Source: Myotis daubentonii (taxonomy: Eukaryota; Chordata; Mammalia; Chiroptera; Vespertilionidae). Taken from it: a stretch of 64,000 bases of DNA. Positions within the stretch are counted from its first letter, which is position 1. Every line of letters begins with the position of its first letter. The stretch lies in assembly GCF_963259705.1 (NCBI RefSeq), contig NC_081847.1:71445754-71509753 (forward strand), given 5' to 3'. Shown here one piece after another: positions 31,500-42,119 of the stretch. A program made the position numbers and the translations under genes. The notes under the pieces were generated by a model. That model ran no database searches. It was not told where the DNA came from and was given only the letters and a program-made list of their open reading frames with translations.

Positions 31500-31930
31500 C
31501 TTCTAGCTTCTGCTCACACGCTTCAGGCGACAGAGACCTCACTGCCTATGGGAACTGCCTCACCCATTGTTAAGAACGTTGATAGGTCAAACGTTCTTTC
31601 TCATATGAACCCTGTAAGGTTCACTAACTGGTCCAGGTGTACTTTAAGACCAGCCAAGTTACTCCACGCTGGTCTACAAGACGCCTTTGGAAAGCTGAAA
31701 ACAATAACGCCCCAGCCAAGTCCTCTTTGCCTGATGTGGCACCCTAGCTCCCTCAGTCATGCCCCGTAGACCATGACATGTGTTCTAATGACCCGTGCTC
31801 AACTTATCCGAAGGACAGAACTGATGAGGTCTGGCCAGAACTGCAGCAGGTGGGACTCGCGTCTCCCATATTCTGGGGGTTATAACTCTATCACCGAAGC
31901 TCGGGGCATCCCAATCTTTGCTTCTCCCTT
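31500..31930 (-). repeat. L3/CR1-like LINE relic
   Basis: ACTGATGAGGTCTGGCCAGA, CAGCAGGTGGGACTCGCGTC and CATGTGTTCTAATGACCC are reminiscent of old CR1/L3 sequence ('ggtctgaccagagcagagtacagtgggac'). The assignment is tentative. Confidence 0.35.
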
Positions 31931-32109
31931 CACGCTAATAAAGCAGTGATCACTAGCCAGAAGAGTATCAGGCTCTTGTTTCTGTGTAACCCTTCAAGCT
32001 CATCACAGCTGACCCACAGCTCAGCTGATGCTGTGATCGATGCTTGGCCAGAAGTATGTAGGCCTGGCTGCTCCCTCACTCCTGAGGCAGCAGGCTTTTG
32101 TAAAAGTCC

Positions 32110-32215
32110 AAGGATGGCAGAAGTCACGTCCATGTTTCTCTCACTGTGGCCCTGGCACCTGGACAGTACCTGGAACACAGCAGGTTCTCAATAAGCCCCA
32201 GGTGAATGGTGGCAG
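32110..32215 (+). repeat. L2 LINE 3' end fragment
   Basis: TGTGGCCCTGGCACCTGGAC, GTACCTGGAACACAGCAGGT and TCTCAATAAGCCCCAGGTGA fit the 'tgcctggcacatagcaggcgctcaataaat' 3' end. Confidence 0.6.
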
Positions 32216-32529
32216 ATGCGCGAATGAGCAACCAGCCCACCTGGGCTCTGGTCCTGACCACCTCTTACCAACAAGGGAGAATTTCTCGGCCCCTCAGAGC
32301 CTCAGTTTCTCCACTTACAAATGGGTCTCCTAGTTCTATTCATAAATCGCAGTGAGACAGACAGAACTGGTGACAAAGTCTATCACACCAGGGTGCTGGA
32401 AGAGACTGCTGCCTGGAGCCTGGGCCTGGGCCTGGCCCTCCGTGGGCCACTCAGAGCCAGACATTAAGGCATCTTGTTGGTGCTGAGCAGGGGTCACTGG
32501 ATCCTGGGGCCAGCGGGTTAGGTGTCCAG

Positions 32530-32700
32530 GAGAACATTAGCTAACCTTTATTGAGCATTCAACATGCGTTAGGCACATGGTTTACTCACTGCATCCTCAC
32601 GACCGCCAATGAGATGGGCACAGTTCGTATCCCCTCTTTACAGGTGATAAAACTGAGGCACAAAGGCATTAAGTTCAGCAGATAGTAATCGCTAATAGCT
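32530..32700 (-). repeat. MIR SINE
   Basis: TAACCTTTATTGAGCATTCA, ACATGCGTTAGGCACATGGT, CATCCTCACGACCGCCAATG and TACAGGTGATAAAACTGAGG are the reversed MIR in full order. Confidence 0.8.
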
Positions 32701-33265
32701 TTCAGTTCCAAGTGCTATTGGGCCTCTTGATTAGTGTGCCCTGGGGCCTGATGCTGGGTCTTCCTCCCTAAGATCTAAGGCTGCGGGTGCAAAAGGGCCC
32801 TGGACTGCAGGGCTCGCTGGAGGTGGCCATGCCACCATCCCCACCAGGCTTGGCACCGATGGGATGACAATGGCCTTGTGGTGGGGCTGGAGAAGCTGCT
32901 CCTCATGACCTGATGGTGCCTTGTGTCTTGGATATTTTGTGCAATTATCAAACGCTTTCCGTGCACCTGTAGATGACACAGTATTCATCTCCCCTATCCT
33001 CAGGGCAAGCATTCGAGAGGCGTGTCTCTGCCCCTATCCTACAGGTGAAAACGCTGAGGCTCCAAGAACCAGAGGTTCTCCTGCTTGTTACATCTTTCTA
33101 TCCCCTGCACCCATCAACCTTGGTTTGCCCTAGATCACCTTCCCCAACCTTTGTCGGAGGCCTGGACAGGAGGGTTTGTGGAGAGAACAGGGTGAAGGTC
33201 AGGCAATGTGAGGAAGAAGAATAGGGGGCAGCCAGGAAGGGATGGCCTTTAGGCAGGTGTGGACT
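32701..33265. other. Unassigned non-coding sequence
   Basis: Nothing clearly recognised. A word CTATCCTACAGGTGAAAACG near 33035 could be a MIR core trace. Confidence 0.35.
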
Positions 33266-33269
33266 CCTC

Positions 33270-33440
33270 TGCCCTCAGCCATGTGAGACCCCAGGCAGCT
33301 GTGTTAGCCTTCTTGAGCCTCAAGAACTTCATGTGCAAAGTGGAGAAAACACTAGCAACTCCTCATTATCAGACCGATTATGTGAGAAAATGTAGCAGAG
33401 TTCCAGGAAGGAATAGGAGCTCAGTAATTTTAGGGAGACA
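33270..33440 (+). repeat. MIR-like fragment
   Basis: TTCTTGAGCCTCAAGAACTT, CATGTGCAAAGTGGAGAAAA and GAATAGGAGCTCAGTAATTT follow MIR from the core to the 3' part. Strongly diverged. Confidence 0.45.
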
Positions 33441-33639
33441 ATGGGAAGGGAAGGACAGGTATTGGGTGGAGAAAGGGGGACAACGAGAACACAGGGGGAG
33501 CATCCACCATCGTAGGAGTGACAACCGGGAAGGAGGGGACCCGGGCCTGCTCTGTTCACTCTCCTCCATGCACCTCCCGTCTAGCCGACTCCCCGCTTCT
33601 CCCTCCTCGCATTTCTACAACACCTTCTCCCTGCCATAG

Positions 33640-33810
33640 TTAGAAATATGCTGGTCACACCATCTGTGCTGGGATCCTCACCACTATAGCAGAGCCCCGC
33701 TGTGTTAGGATTACCCCCGGGCTGGCAACCCCACTGGACTGAGCTCCACTATTTTAGGAAAATCCACTAGCCCAGGTGCTCAACGAATGCGCTGAATGAA
33801 TAAACTTAAA
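33640..33810 (+). repeat. L2 LINE 3' end
   Basis: It ends CCAGGTGCTCAACGAATGCG then CTGAATGAATAAAC, the L2 terminus. Upstream sequence is only vaguely L2-like. Confidence 0.55.
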
Positions 33811-33811
33811 A

Positions 33812-34440
33812 ATGAAACACATCCTCAAAAGACGAAACATAAAATTACCATTGGATCCAGCAGTTCCACTTCTAGGTATAGAACCAAAAGGATTGAAAAC
33901 GGGCTCTCAAAGAGATATTTGGACTCCCGTGTGTGTAGCAGTGTTATTCACAATGCCAAAAGCAACCCAGTGTCCATCAAAAGGTGAATGGATAACTAAA
34001 ACATAGTCTATACATACAAGAGAATACTATTCAACTTAAAAAGGAAGGGAATTCTGACACATGATACAACATGGATGAACCTTGAGAATATTATACTAAG
34101 TGAACTAAGCCAGGCAGACACAGAAGACAAATACTGTATGATTCCACTTACACGAGGTTCCTGGAGCAGTCAAAGCCATGGAGACAGAAAGTAGAAGGGT
34201 GGTTGCCAGGGGAGGAGGGGGGCGGTGGAAGGAAGAGGAGGGGAGGGGAGAGGAGGGGAGGGGAAGTGAGGGGAGGAGAGGGCAGTTGTTGTTAACAGGT
34301 ACAGAGTTTCAGTTTTATAAGATGAAAAGAGCTCTGGAGATGGATGGTGGTGATGATTGCACAACAGTGTGAATGTAGTTAGCACTACTGAGCTGCACGT
34401 GGTAAGTTTTATGCTTTGTGTATTTTATCACAATTTTTAA
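33812..34440 (+). mobile_element. L1M LINE 3' end and 3' UTR
   Basis: CCATTGGATCCAGCAGTTCC, CACAATGCCAAAAGCAACCC, GTCCATCAAAAGGTGAATGG, ACATGGATGAACCTTGAGAA, TGTATGATTCCACTTACACG and GGTGGTTGCCAGGGGAGGAG show a well-ordered L1M terminus. A GGGGA-rich purine tract (about 34205-34282) has expanded within the 3' UTR. Confidence 0.85.
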
Positions 34441-35394
34441 AAAACTGAAGTATGACTCTACCTAGAGAATTATTTGACCTGGAGTTTCTATAATTGTTTG
34501 AAAAGACAATAGGTGGCAGTTTCCAGAGCCAGATGGGCCTTTAATTCATAATCAGAGTGAGAGGAGGGTTCGTTAGATATCTAATGATTGATTTTAAAAT
34601 TCTCATCGAACAACCTGGTATGTAGATTCAGAATCAGCTTGCCCTGCAATTAACTAAAAACCATTCGTGACAGGAATTCATATATAATTGCTATCAGTGG
34701 AGTCAACGTGTAAGAATATTCCAAGCATTTAATTGACTTTTAAAAGAATAGCTACGGCAAGCTAATTAAATATCAAGTTAGAGAATGTGTTAATTGATAT
34801 TTAATAAGGATGTCAATTGATGTCTAACTAGCCAATATGTCTCATAAAATATGTCAATTAAATGCCTAAAGATCCTTTCCAAGGGGATTAAGAATTAAGC
34901 ACATTGAGAATGTAATTGTTAATTTTTAAAAAAAAATTACAAAATGCAACCCTTCCTGCTGGCTTTGCCTGGATTACAGAACCATCTAGAAGCCACTCTG
35001 CCTGGTCACCAGGCTATCTTTATACACAGACTCACAGAGCTGGAGCAGGCTTCCACTGGGCTCATAGCCAACATCTGCATAAAATTGGGGCCCAGGAAGG
35101 GTGAGTGAACCCCATCCAAATTCCCCATCAAGGCAGAGATGAGCTCTGCCTCCACTCAGCTGATTTGAGATGGAAGTGTCCACTCTGCCCAACCACCCCT
35201 GCTCTGCCCTGAGACTCGTCCTTTCTGGGCACCACCACTGCTGAAACCCACACATCCCAGGACCTCTCCTTCCTGTCTGCTCCCTGATCACACTGGGAAA
35301 GTGAATCAGGACAGCCCCAGGTAATTTGCAACCAATAGGAGACGCTCTCCTGCTCACCAAACAATATCAGTGATAATAGTAACTTTATCCATTA
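34441..35394. other. AT-rich candidate conserved block and unassigned flank
   Basis: 34480-34930 is AT-rich and packed with AATTAA/TTAATT words (GCAATTAACTAAAAACC, GTTAATTGATATTTAAT, TGTCAATTAAATGCC). No transposon ends or repeat signature are visible. The flank to 35390 is GC-moderate and unrecognised. The block resembles developmental enhancers but conservation is untested. Confidence 0.4.
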
Positions 35395-37030
35395 TTTCAC
35401 TCATCTAACATGTACCGTGGGCCAACTGTGTGCTAGGCAGTCTGCCAGGAGCTCACAGTGCAGTTGGGGAAGAATTAAGACAAGTGGTTCAAAGGTCACT
35501 AGGGTCACATTCATGAGAAGCTGGGTGTGTGATAGAAGCCCATGATGGGCCTGACCTGGTCTGGGTGGTCAGGAAGGGTCTCCAGCAGAAGTGATGTTGG
35601 AGCTGAGAATGAAAGATGAGTCCATGGTGACCAGTTGAGGAGAAAGGGAGAAGGATGAAAGAACATTCCAGGTCCTGAGATGAGATGATACATTGAGTAT
35701 TAGTTTGAGGTCAAGACCTGCAGGCGTTGAGGCCATCTGTAAGATCTGAGTTTTGGGCCAATTATCTACAGCTGCATAATAAATCACCCTAAGCCACTGC
35801 CATTTTATTATACATACTATATGCTTACTGGGGGTCAGAAATTCAAACAGGGAACAATATGAATGGCTATTCTCTGTTCCTCAATGTCTGGAGCCTCACT
35901 TGGGAAGATATGAGTGACTGCAGGTGACTCAACGGCTAAATTGGATATGGGGGTCAAAAACTATCTAGAGGCTTCTTCACTTTTATAGCTGGCTCGTAGG
36001 CTGGAATAATTCAAAGGCTGAGCTCAGCTCTGACTGTCAACCAAAACACCAACATGTAGACTCCCCATGGCTTGGGCTTCCTCCCAGCATGGTGGCCTCT
36101 CTCACATGGTGACTCAGGGTTCCAAGGCTAATGTTCCACCAACAAGAAAGAAGCTGCATGGCCTTTCAGGTCACACAGATCATTTTTGCCACGCTGTTTG
36201 TTGAAACAGTCACCACCTAGATTCAGGGGAGAGAATTTAGTTTGCAGCCATGTCTGAAAACCACCACAGATCTTTATCATGAGAACAGCGGAAGCCGTGA
36301 AAGGATTTAAGTAGGGAATAACATGATCTGGTTTGTATTTTAAGATAGAGTAGAGAAGAGATAGTCAGGGGACAGAATGGAGGCAAACAGACTGGTAAGG
36401 AAGCAAGCCATAATAGTGGACAGATTATGGCAACGGCAGTAGAGACAGAGAGAAGTTGACAGATTCTAGAGACATCTAAGGATGTAGGATCAACGGGCCT
36501 TGGCTATGGATTACTTGTGGGGGATTAGAGAGAGAACTGTCCAGGATGACCCCCCACTTCCTGACTAGGCTATTGAGGAGTGAGGAGCGAGCAACATCAT
36601 TTCCTGTGATGAATGAGACAGCGTATGGGTGGGAGGTTTTAGGAGAGACAAGATTTGGTAGGGAAGAGTTATGTTTAGTTTTGGATGAGTTGAGTTTGAG
36701 ATGCCTTCAGGGCATCCAGGAAGAGCTGTGGTCTTCCATCAGAAATGCAGGTCTAGAGCTCAGAAGAGAGGTGGGAGCTGGAGATAAGTGGGACTTAAAG
36801 CCATGGCATGGTAGATGGTGTCACCTAGGACCCACCCTGAACCACTCCAACAGGTAGAGGTCAAGTAGAGGAGGAAGAGCGAAGGGAAACATGAGGGAAC
36901 AGCCAGAGACACAAGAGGGAAACCAGGGAGAGGTGTGGTCACAGAAGCCAAGGGCCCCGGGACACTCAAGTTGGAGGGAGTGGTCAATTCTGTGAAGGCC
37001 AACAAGACAAGACAGATGAGGGTCCTTCTT
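35395..37030 (-). repeat. Long L2 LINE relic with an inserted old repeat
   Basis: Left part: GGCCAACTGTGTGCTAGGCA, GGTCTCCAGCAGAAGTGATG and AAGAACATTCCAGGTCCTGA. Right part (36266-37030): GAGTTTGAGATGCCTTCAGG, GACTTAAAGCCATGGCATGG, GAACCACTCCAACAGGTAGA and AGGGAGTGGTCAATTCTGTG. This is the reversed L2 ORF2, one of the longest L2 relics here. A separate repeat lies inside at about 35755-36265. Confidence 0.8.
35755..36265 (+). repeat. Ancient LTR-like repeat inserted in L2
   Basis: ATTATCTACAGCTGCATAAT, AAATCACCCTAAGCCACTGC, GGGGTCAGAAATTCAAACAG, AAGGCTGAGCTCAGCTCTGA and GGTCACACAGATCATTTTTG belong to a class of old mammalian repeats beginning 'attatctactgctgcataacaaat'. The subfamily is not known to me. 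Confidence 0.45.
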
Positions 37031-38689
37031 AAGAAGAAGTGCTAGAATCTGAACAAAAACAGCCAGGATGCCAAACTCTGGGTTCTCTCTCACGTCCGTG
37101 TGGCAGGGCCTTCATGAATTATGAGCCTGAGGCAACTTCACTCAAAATCTCAGCAGGATGAGTTCTAAGTCCTGACCAAAATGATTCCAAAGTTCACCCA
37201 GGAAAATCAGCCTGAAATGGAAGTCGGCCTGAAATGCTTTGGAAACTAAGAACACACACAGAGAGAAGGGATAACACTTGCTATAATGCCTGAAGGCCCT
37301 CCATAAAAGTGGTCTGAATCTCACTCCTGAGGCAGGTCTGCTCACTGCACGTCACCCACCAGGATGGAGAGAGCGCGATCGGGAGAGCAGGCGGTGTGAA
37401 ACAATGGTCTGGGGGAGCTTGTTGCCCTGCCTCCCTAATAATTCCAGGGCTACGGCATCTTGAGGTCCCACTGACCCTATTCCAGGACAATGAAGTGAGA
37501 CGGCTTCTAGAAGAGCCCTCATGGTGGCCCATAAGATGCTACCTGTCCTCACAAAGAATTAGACAGACTGATGGTGTCACAAGGAAGGGCTGCTAGGTTT
37601 CCCTATGGTCTCAGAGAAAAAGGACAGACACACAACAGCTATGTAGTCACAAGCATGGGTCACAGAACCAGGCAGGTCAGGGAAAGTTCTGGATCTTGCT
37701 ACTTGGGTACCCTTGAACGGGTTTCTCAGCCGCTCCAAAGGAAGCTGGAAAAGACAAGTTAAGTCACTTTGTTCCTCTCCTTGGGCCACAGAAGCTAGAG
37801 GAGAACTAGAAGGATGCCTTCACCTTACCCGATATCAATTGAAGATCCCAAAACTTAGGATCATTCAGCAACAAGCCTGGCTCCTCTCACTTTCAACTAG
37901 AAGGGAAGACCAACAGCTCCAGCAGCTATTGTCAGAGATGCTTATTCAGTTACCAATAACAACAGTTGCCATGGAGATGGGCAGTCCAGCCTGCCAGTCT
38001 GGAATGACTCTCAGGTCAGGGCCAGATTAGCCACATCCACAAACCAAAGAGGCAGCCTGAGCCCAGCTCTCCACTGAGCTGGTTGGAAAGTTCTTCTACT
38101 TTATTTTTGCCTCTCCTTCCTGTCAGAAGGGCCCACTGTTGGAAAGTCAATGGGCTATATGGCAAAGGCATGGAGAGTCCCTTGGATTGTACAGTTACTA
38201 AGTCTATAAAGTCAGAGAACAGCTGGTGTGGTTGGGGGGCATGTTTCACAGAAGGTGGATGAGGCTGCTCTGGGTGCTCAGGGCTGCAGCAGGATCTGGG
38301 GAACCCAGGACTGCCTGGGGAGGCCCTGGAGCTCTGTGCTGGGTCAGACTCCACGGAGAGGCCAAGGACAGACAAGGGTGTTTCCAGAGATAGTGGCCAG
38401 CTGGGCAACTGAGAATGTGCCCGACCTTGAAGAGGATCTTAGCTTCTACAAATTCTTCAAGGTCCGGGGGGAAAGGGAGCCAAATCAGAAAATGCATCCA
38501 AATGTTAGCAGTATAAGGAACCAGAAATCAGCTCTCTTCACAACAAAGAAATCAAAACCGTTGGAGGGGATGGAGCTTATCAATGTCTGCTCTAACCCCA
38601 CATCCAGAGTCTCAGCTCCCAGTCTGAGTTCCTCCTCGCACAGCATCACCCAGATTGTTCCTGAAAGCTCGCTCAACGTAAATAGAGTT
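37031..38689. other. Unassigned non-coding sequence
   Basis: No gene recognised. An open frame of 155 codons at 38228-38695 has no domain and overlaps minus-strand frames of similar length. An X-box-like pair near 37951-37978 is listed separately. Confidence 0.4.
37951..37978 (+). promoter_or_regulatory. RFX X-box-like sequence pair
   Basis: GTTACCAATAAC lies immediately before GTTGCCATGGAGAT. The second word matches 11 of 14 positions of the palindromic RFX site GTTGCCATGGCAAC. Binding is inferred only from the words. Confidence 0.3.
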
Positions 38690-38885
38690 TTCTAACAATG
38701 AGAGTGCCGTCCATGGATTGGCTATCTGCTGAGGCAGGTAGTGAGTTCCCTGTCATTGGAGGTGTACAAGCAGGCAGCCTTTGGGTAGGGCATTTCAGAG
38801 ACGGTTTCTGTCCTGGAGGGTGGTCAGAACTATATGACCTTGGAGCCCTATTTTCTCTGGACTCCATGATTTTGAAGTGAATGGA
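38690..38885 (+). repeat. L3/CR1-like LINE 3' end
   Basis: GTAGTGAGTTCCCTGTCATT, GGAGGTGTACAAGCAGGCAG and ATGACCTTGGAGCCCT followed by CTCCATGATTTTGAA resemble the old CR1/L3 3' end ('gagctccctgtcactggaggtgttcaagcagaggctgga...'). Confidence 0.6.
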
Positions 38886-39670
38886 GGTATCCCCGTTTCA
38901 AACTAGAGCAGAACAAACCAACTCCACCAGACTGGGTCCTTCAGCTGTTTTTCCTCCCTTCCCAGGGCTGGCCTTCTGAGTGGGGAGTGTGGATGCTTCC
39001 TCAGCTCATGCACAAAGAGATGACCGAGAATTGCTTCTCATGGCAGCAACTCAGCTCTCTGTCTGGCCCAGAGGGCTACTCAAAGGCCTACTGATGGAGC
39101 ATCCACATGTGAGAGGTGGAGGCAGGGAGGAAAACCTTAGCCTCCCCCAAAGTCCCAATGGGAAAAAGAAACTGGCAGGCGGCAGCCCCAACAGCTCTCA
39201 TCGTCCAGAGTCACATTTAGGAGACTGTGTCATAAACATCTGACTTGGGCACCATCTGGGTGACATCAGCTCCCTGAGGCCTGAACTTGGGGAAATTTCC
39301 CTGAGGCCTGGTACCCTCAGATGAACAACCAAATACTCGTACATACTAATAAAGCAGATTTGTCCTGGGGAGAAAGAAAACCATGCAGGAAAGCACCCAC
39401 CATAACGCTCAGAATAATCCATGGTTACAGCTTTGGTTCCAGTGATGAAGGGAGGCATGAGAGGAAGAAGAGATGAAGCACGATTGACCCTATTCAGGAA
39501 AGCCGAGGTCTGCAAAGTGAAAACGATTTTCCTGATAATAATACGGTGTCATTTTCCCTCCTCCCCCTCCTCCTCCCCCTCCTCCTCCTCCTCCTCCTCC
39601 TCGCGTGAGGGTTCCATGGGTTTTCCAGGGGCCACACAGCATGTGCGAGCACAACAGACTGAATGCAGGA
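38886..39670. other. Unassigned sequence with a TCC repeat
   Basis: No repeat family is recognised except the (CTC)n tract at 39560-39602. Frames are short and domain-free. Confidence 0.35.
39560..39602 (+). repeat. (CTC)n/(CCCCTC)n tract
   Basis: Polypyrimidine trinucleotide array ending CTCCTCCTCCTCG. Confidence 0.9.
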
Positions 39671-39675
39671 GCAGA

Positions 39676-39838
39676 GCCCTGGTGGGGGACTCAGGTGGTT
39701 GCAGCATTGTCCTGTGCACCAAAGGGTGGCAGGTTCAATTCCTGATCAGATGGCGGCTTCCATCCCCAGCCAATCAATCAATAGGTCTCTCACATCGATG
39801 TTTCTCTCCCTCTCTCTCTCAAACCAAAAAAAGAAAAG
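39676..39838 (+). mobile_element. Ves-type SINE, shortened
   Basis: GCCCTGGTGGGGGACTCAGG, ATTGTCCTGTGCACCAAAGG, a B box GGTTCAATTCC and ACATCGATGTTTCTC with a CT tract and AAACCAAAAAAAG tail. The body between the B box and the CT region is partly lost. Confidence 0.85.
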
Positions 39839-39839
39839 A

Positions 39840-40828
39840 AGTTATTTGTGTTGACATGTAATGAGATTATTGTTATTTTGAAACGAGTTAATAAATATTT
39901 TTAAATGTCTGAGTTTTTATGTCTAATAAAGTAAGTAAATATCAATAGATGTAACCCACATAAACAAAAGCTCTTGGAGGTCCTCAAAATTTTTTTAAGA
40001 GTAAAACATTACTGAGACCAAAAATTTTGCGAACAGCTACATAATATTATTCTGTCTATTTTATATGTTTTAAAATTTCCGTATTAAAATTTTTTATTTA
40101 AAAAATAATAATTGGCAATTGTCTTTTCTTCTTTACTGTTTGGTCAAATTGCTTAACCTCAGTATCCTCATCTCTCAAGGGGCTAGATAATCCCAAAGCA
40201 TGATTCTATGAATCAAATCTGATCCCACACAGATGCGGGGGTGCTGCCCTCCACCCTGAGCTTCTGCAGAGATCTGAGTTTCTCTGAGTTGAGGAAGAGG
40301 GAATATGCTCCTATGTTAATCAGATCCCATTAATTTTTCAAAGTAGACAACAGCCCACTTACTCATCTCCCATAGAGCCTCATCCATAATTGATCCCTAG
40401 CTGCACTTATCCAAATAGACAGAGGAGAGGCCCCGGGCACGTGGGCTCTGGGAGGGCTTTCTGCTGATGAGCCTCGCCTCCGAATTAATGGCTGTCGTGA
40501 GAAGGCACTCACAGCCATGACATGTTCTAACTAAAGGTGCGGGCACCTCTCCTTCGATCAAGAGTAACAAGGAGAGAGAAAGAAACAACTCCCTACATGC
40601 TCTGAAAGACTGTTGTGAGGTTATTTCTATGTACACACCAGCTGGAGGGGCTGAGTCTAAACTAGCCCTGTGGACAACACAGGTCTATGCAGACCTCAGC
40701 ATATTCAGCACTCAGGTCCCTTTATTCATCTCTACTCTCGTGGCCCCTACTTGAGGCCCTACGCCTCAGGCCCCGTCCCCCACCCAAAATAAATGACAAC
40801 TGGGTTGAAGATTAAAATGTGTGTGTTT
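39840..40828. other. Unassigned non-coding sequence
   Basis: AT-rich on the left, mixed on the right. No gene or named repeat could be supported. Confidence 0.35.
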
Positions 40829-40831
40829 TTG

Positions 40832-41045
40832 TTTTGTTTTGAATATATTTTTATTGATTTCAGAGAGGAAAGGAGAGGGAAAGAGAGATAGAAGCATCAA
40901 TGCTGAGAAAGAATCATTGACTGGCTACCTCCTGCATGCCCCCTACTGGGGATTGAGCCTGCAACCTGGGCGTGTGCCTGACCAGGAATCGAAACATGAC
41001 CTCCTGGTTCATAGGTCAGCGCTCACCACTGAGTCACCCTGAGCT
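40832..41045 (-). mobile_element. Ves-type SINE
   Basis: Reversed copy from GTTTTGAATATATTTTTATT to ACTGAGTCACCCTGAGCT. GTGTGTGTTTTT words on both sides (about 40819-40830 and 41046-41058) serve as the duplication. Confidence 0.92.
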
Positions 41046-41284
41046 GTGTGTGTGTTTTTTAAAGAATGAGTGAAAAGCCTTAAAGACAACATAAAGTGAA
41101 CATTTTTCAGGTGAGCAAAGGCTTTGTGGTAAGAAAAAGGAAAGCAGCCCTGACATCGGCGAGAGCCGGCCTGGCACTCCCAGCTGGATGAGAACATCAG
41201 CAGTTTCGCAGAACACCCACATCAGACAAGGTCACTCCGTGACCGAGGGTGAGCAAGACCACTCTGTAGTCGTACCTGAACCGT

Positions 41285-41690
41285 GTGAGTTTGCTGGGAA
41301 TGCTCTAACAACGTACCTCAAGCTGAGTGGATTCAACAGCAGTTCCTGTCTCACAGTCCTGGAGTCGGTGATCAAGGTGTCTGCTCCCTCGGAAGGTGAA
41401 AGGGAAGATGTGTTCCAGGCTTCTCTCCTAGTTTCTGGATATCCTTGGATTGTGCCAGCTGAAGTCCAGTGTTCACATGGTGTCCTTCCTCTATGTGCAT
41501 CTCTGTATCCAAATTTCCCCTTTCACGAGGACATGAGTCATATTGGATTAGGGGCCCACTCTACTGGCCTCGTCTTAACTAATTACATCTGCAATTACGC
41601 CATTTCCAAAGAAGGTCATGTTCTGAGGCGCTGGGGGTTAGGGCATTAACACATGAACTTGGAGGTGGGACACACAATTCAATCCACAGT
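41285..41690 (-). mobile_element. MLT1-type solo LTR
   Basis: On the plus strand: CTCACAGTCCTGGAGTCGGT, GTGTCTGCTCCCTCGGAAGG, TCTGTATCCAAATTTCCCCT, AGTCATATTGGATTAGGGGC, CGTCTTAACTAATTACATCT and CACACAATTCAATCCACA. This is the reversed MaLR LTR in complete order. An open frame of 153 codons across it (41188-41649) is therefore not a gene. No internal retroviral sequence is present. Confidence 0.88.
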
Positions 41691-41749
41691 CCATGAATTT
41701 AGGCAAAATGAGGGCATTGTTCAAACCACAAAAATGACCAAACATTTTA

Positions 41750-41985
41750 AGCAACCAAACAAGTTAGGTGACTTAAAAAACAGAAATTAATTATCTTACA
41801 GTTCTGGAGGCCAGAAGTCTGTAATCGGTCTCTCAGCCTCCCTGGGCCAAAATCAAGGTGTGGGCCGTGCTGTGCTCCCTTAGAGGAAAGAATCTATTCT
41901 TTGCCTCTTCCAGCTCTGGTGGCTGGTGGCATTCCTTGGCTTGTGGGCACATCACTCCAACCTTCAATGCCAGCATCTTCAAATC
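41750..41985 (-). mobile_element. Second MLT1-type LTR fragment
   Basis: CTTACAGTTCTGGAGGCCAG, AAGTCTGTAATCGGTCTCTC, TTGCCTCTTCCAGCTCTGGT and CATTCCTTGGCTTGTGGGCA match the 3' half of the same LTR class in the same orientation as its neighbour. It lacks the 'attggattaggggcc' half. Two separate insertions or a duplicated LTR are both possible. Confidence 0.75.
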
Positions 41986-42119
41986 GCCCTAATAAACCTG
42001 GCATTGTGAAAAGAAACAAATATGTGTGAGTGACTCTTTTCAGGAACGCTCCCTTGTTCACGACAGCATCACAAAGAAGAAAATGACTAAGCTTGTCTAC
42101 GAAGGACAGAGATGTCAAA

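Noticed and set aside
38228..38695. 155-codon open frame, plus strand
   Set aside because: No recognisable motif. Overlapping minus-strand frames of 130 and 83 codons show the area is simply stop-poor.
41188..41649. 153-codon open frame, plus strand
   Set aside because: It mostly overlaps an MLT1-type LTR in reverse orientation, so it is not a host gene.
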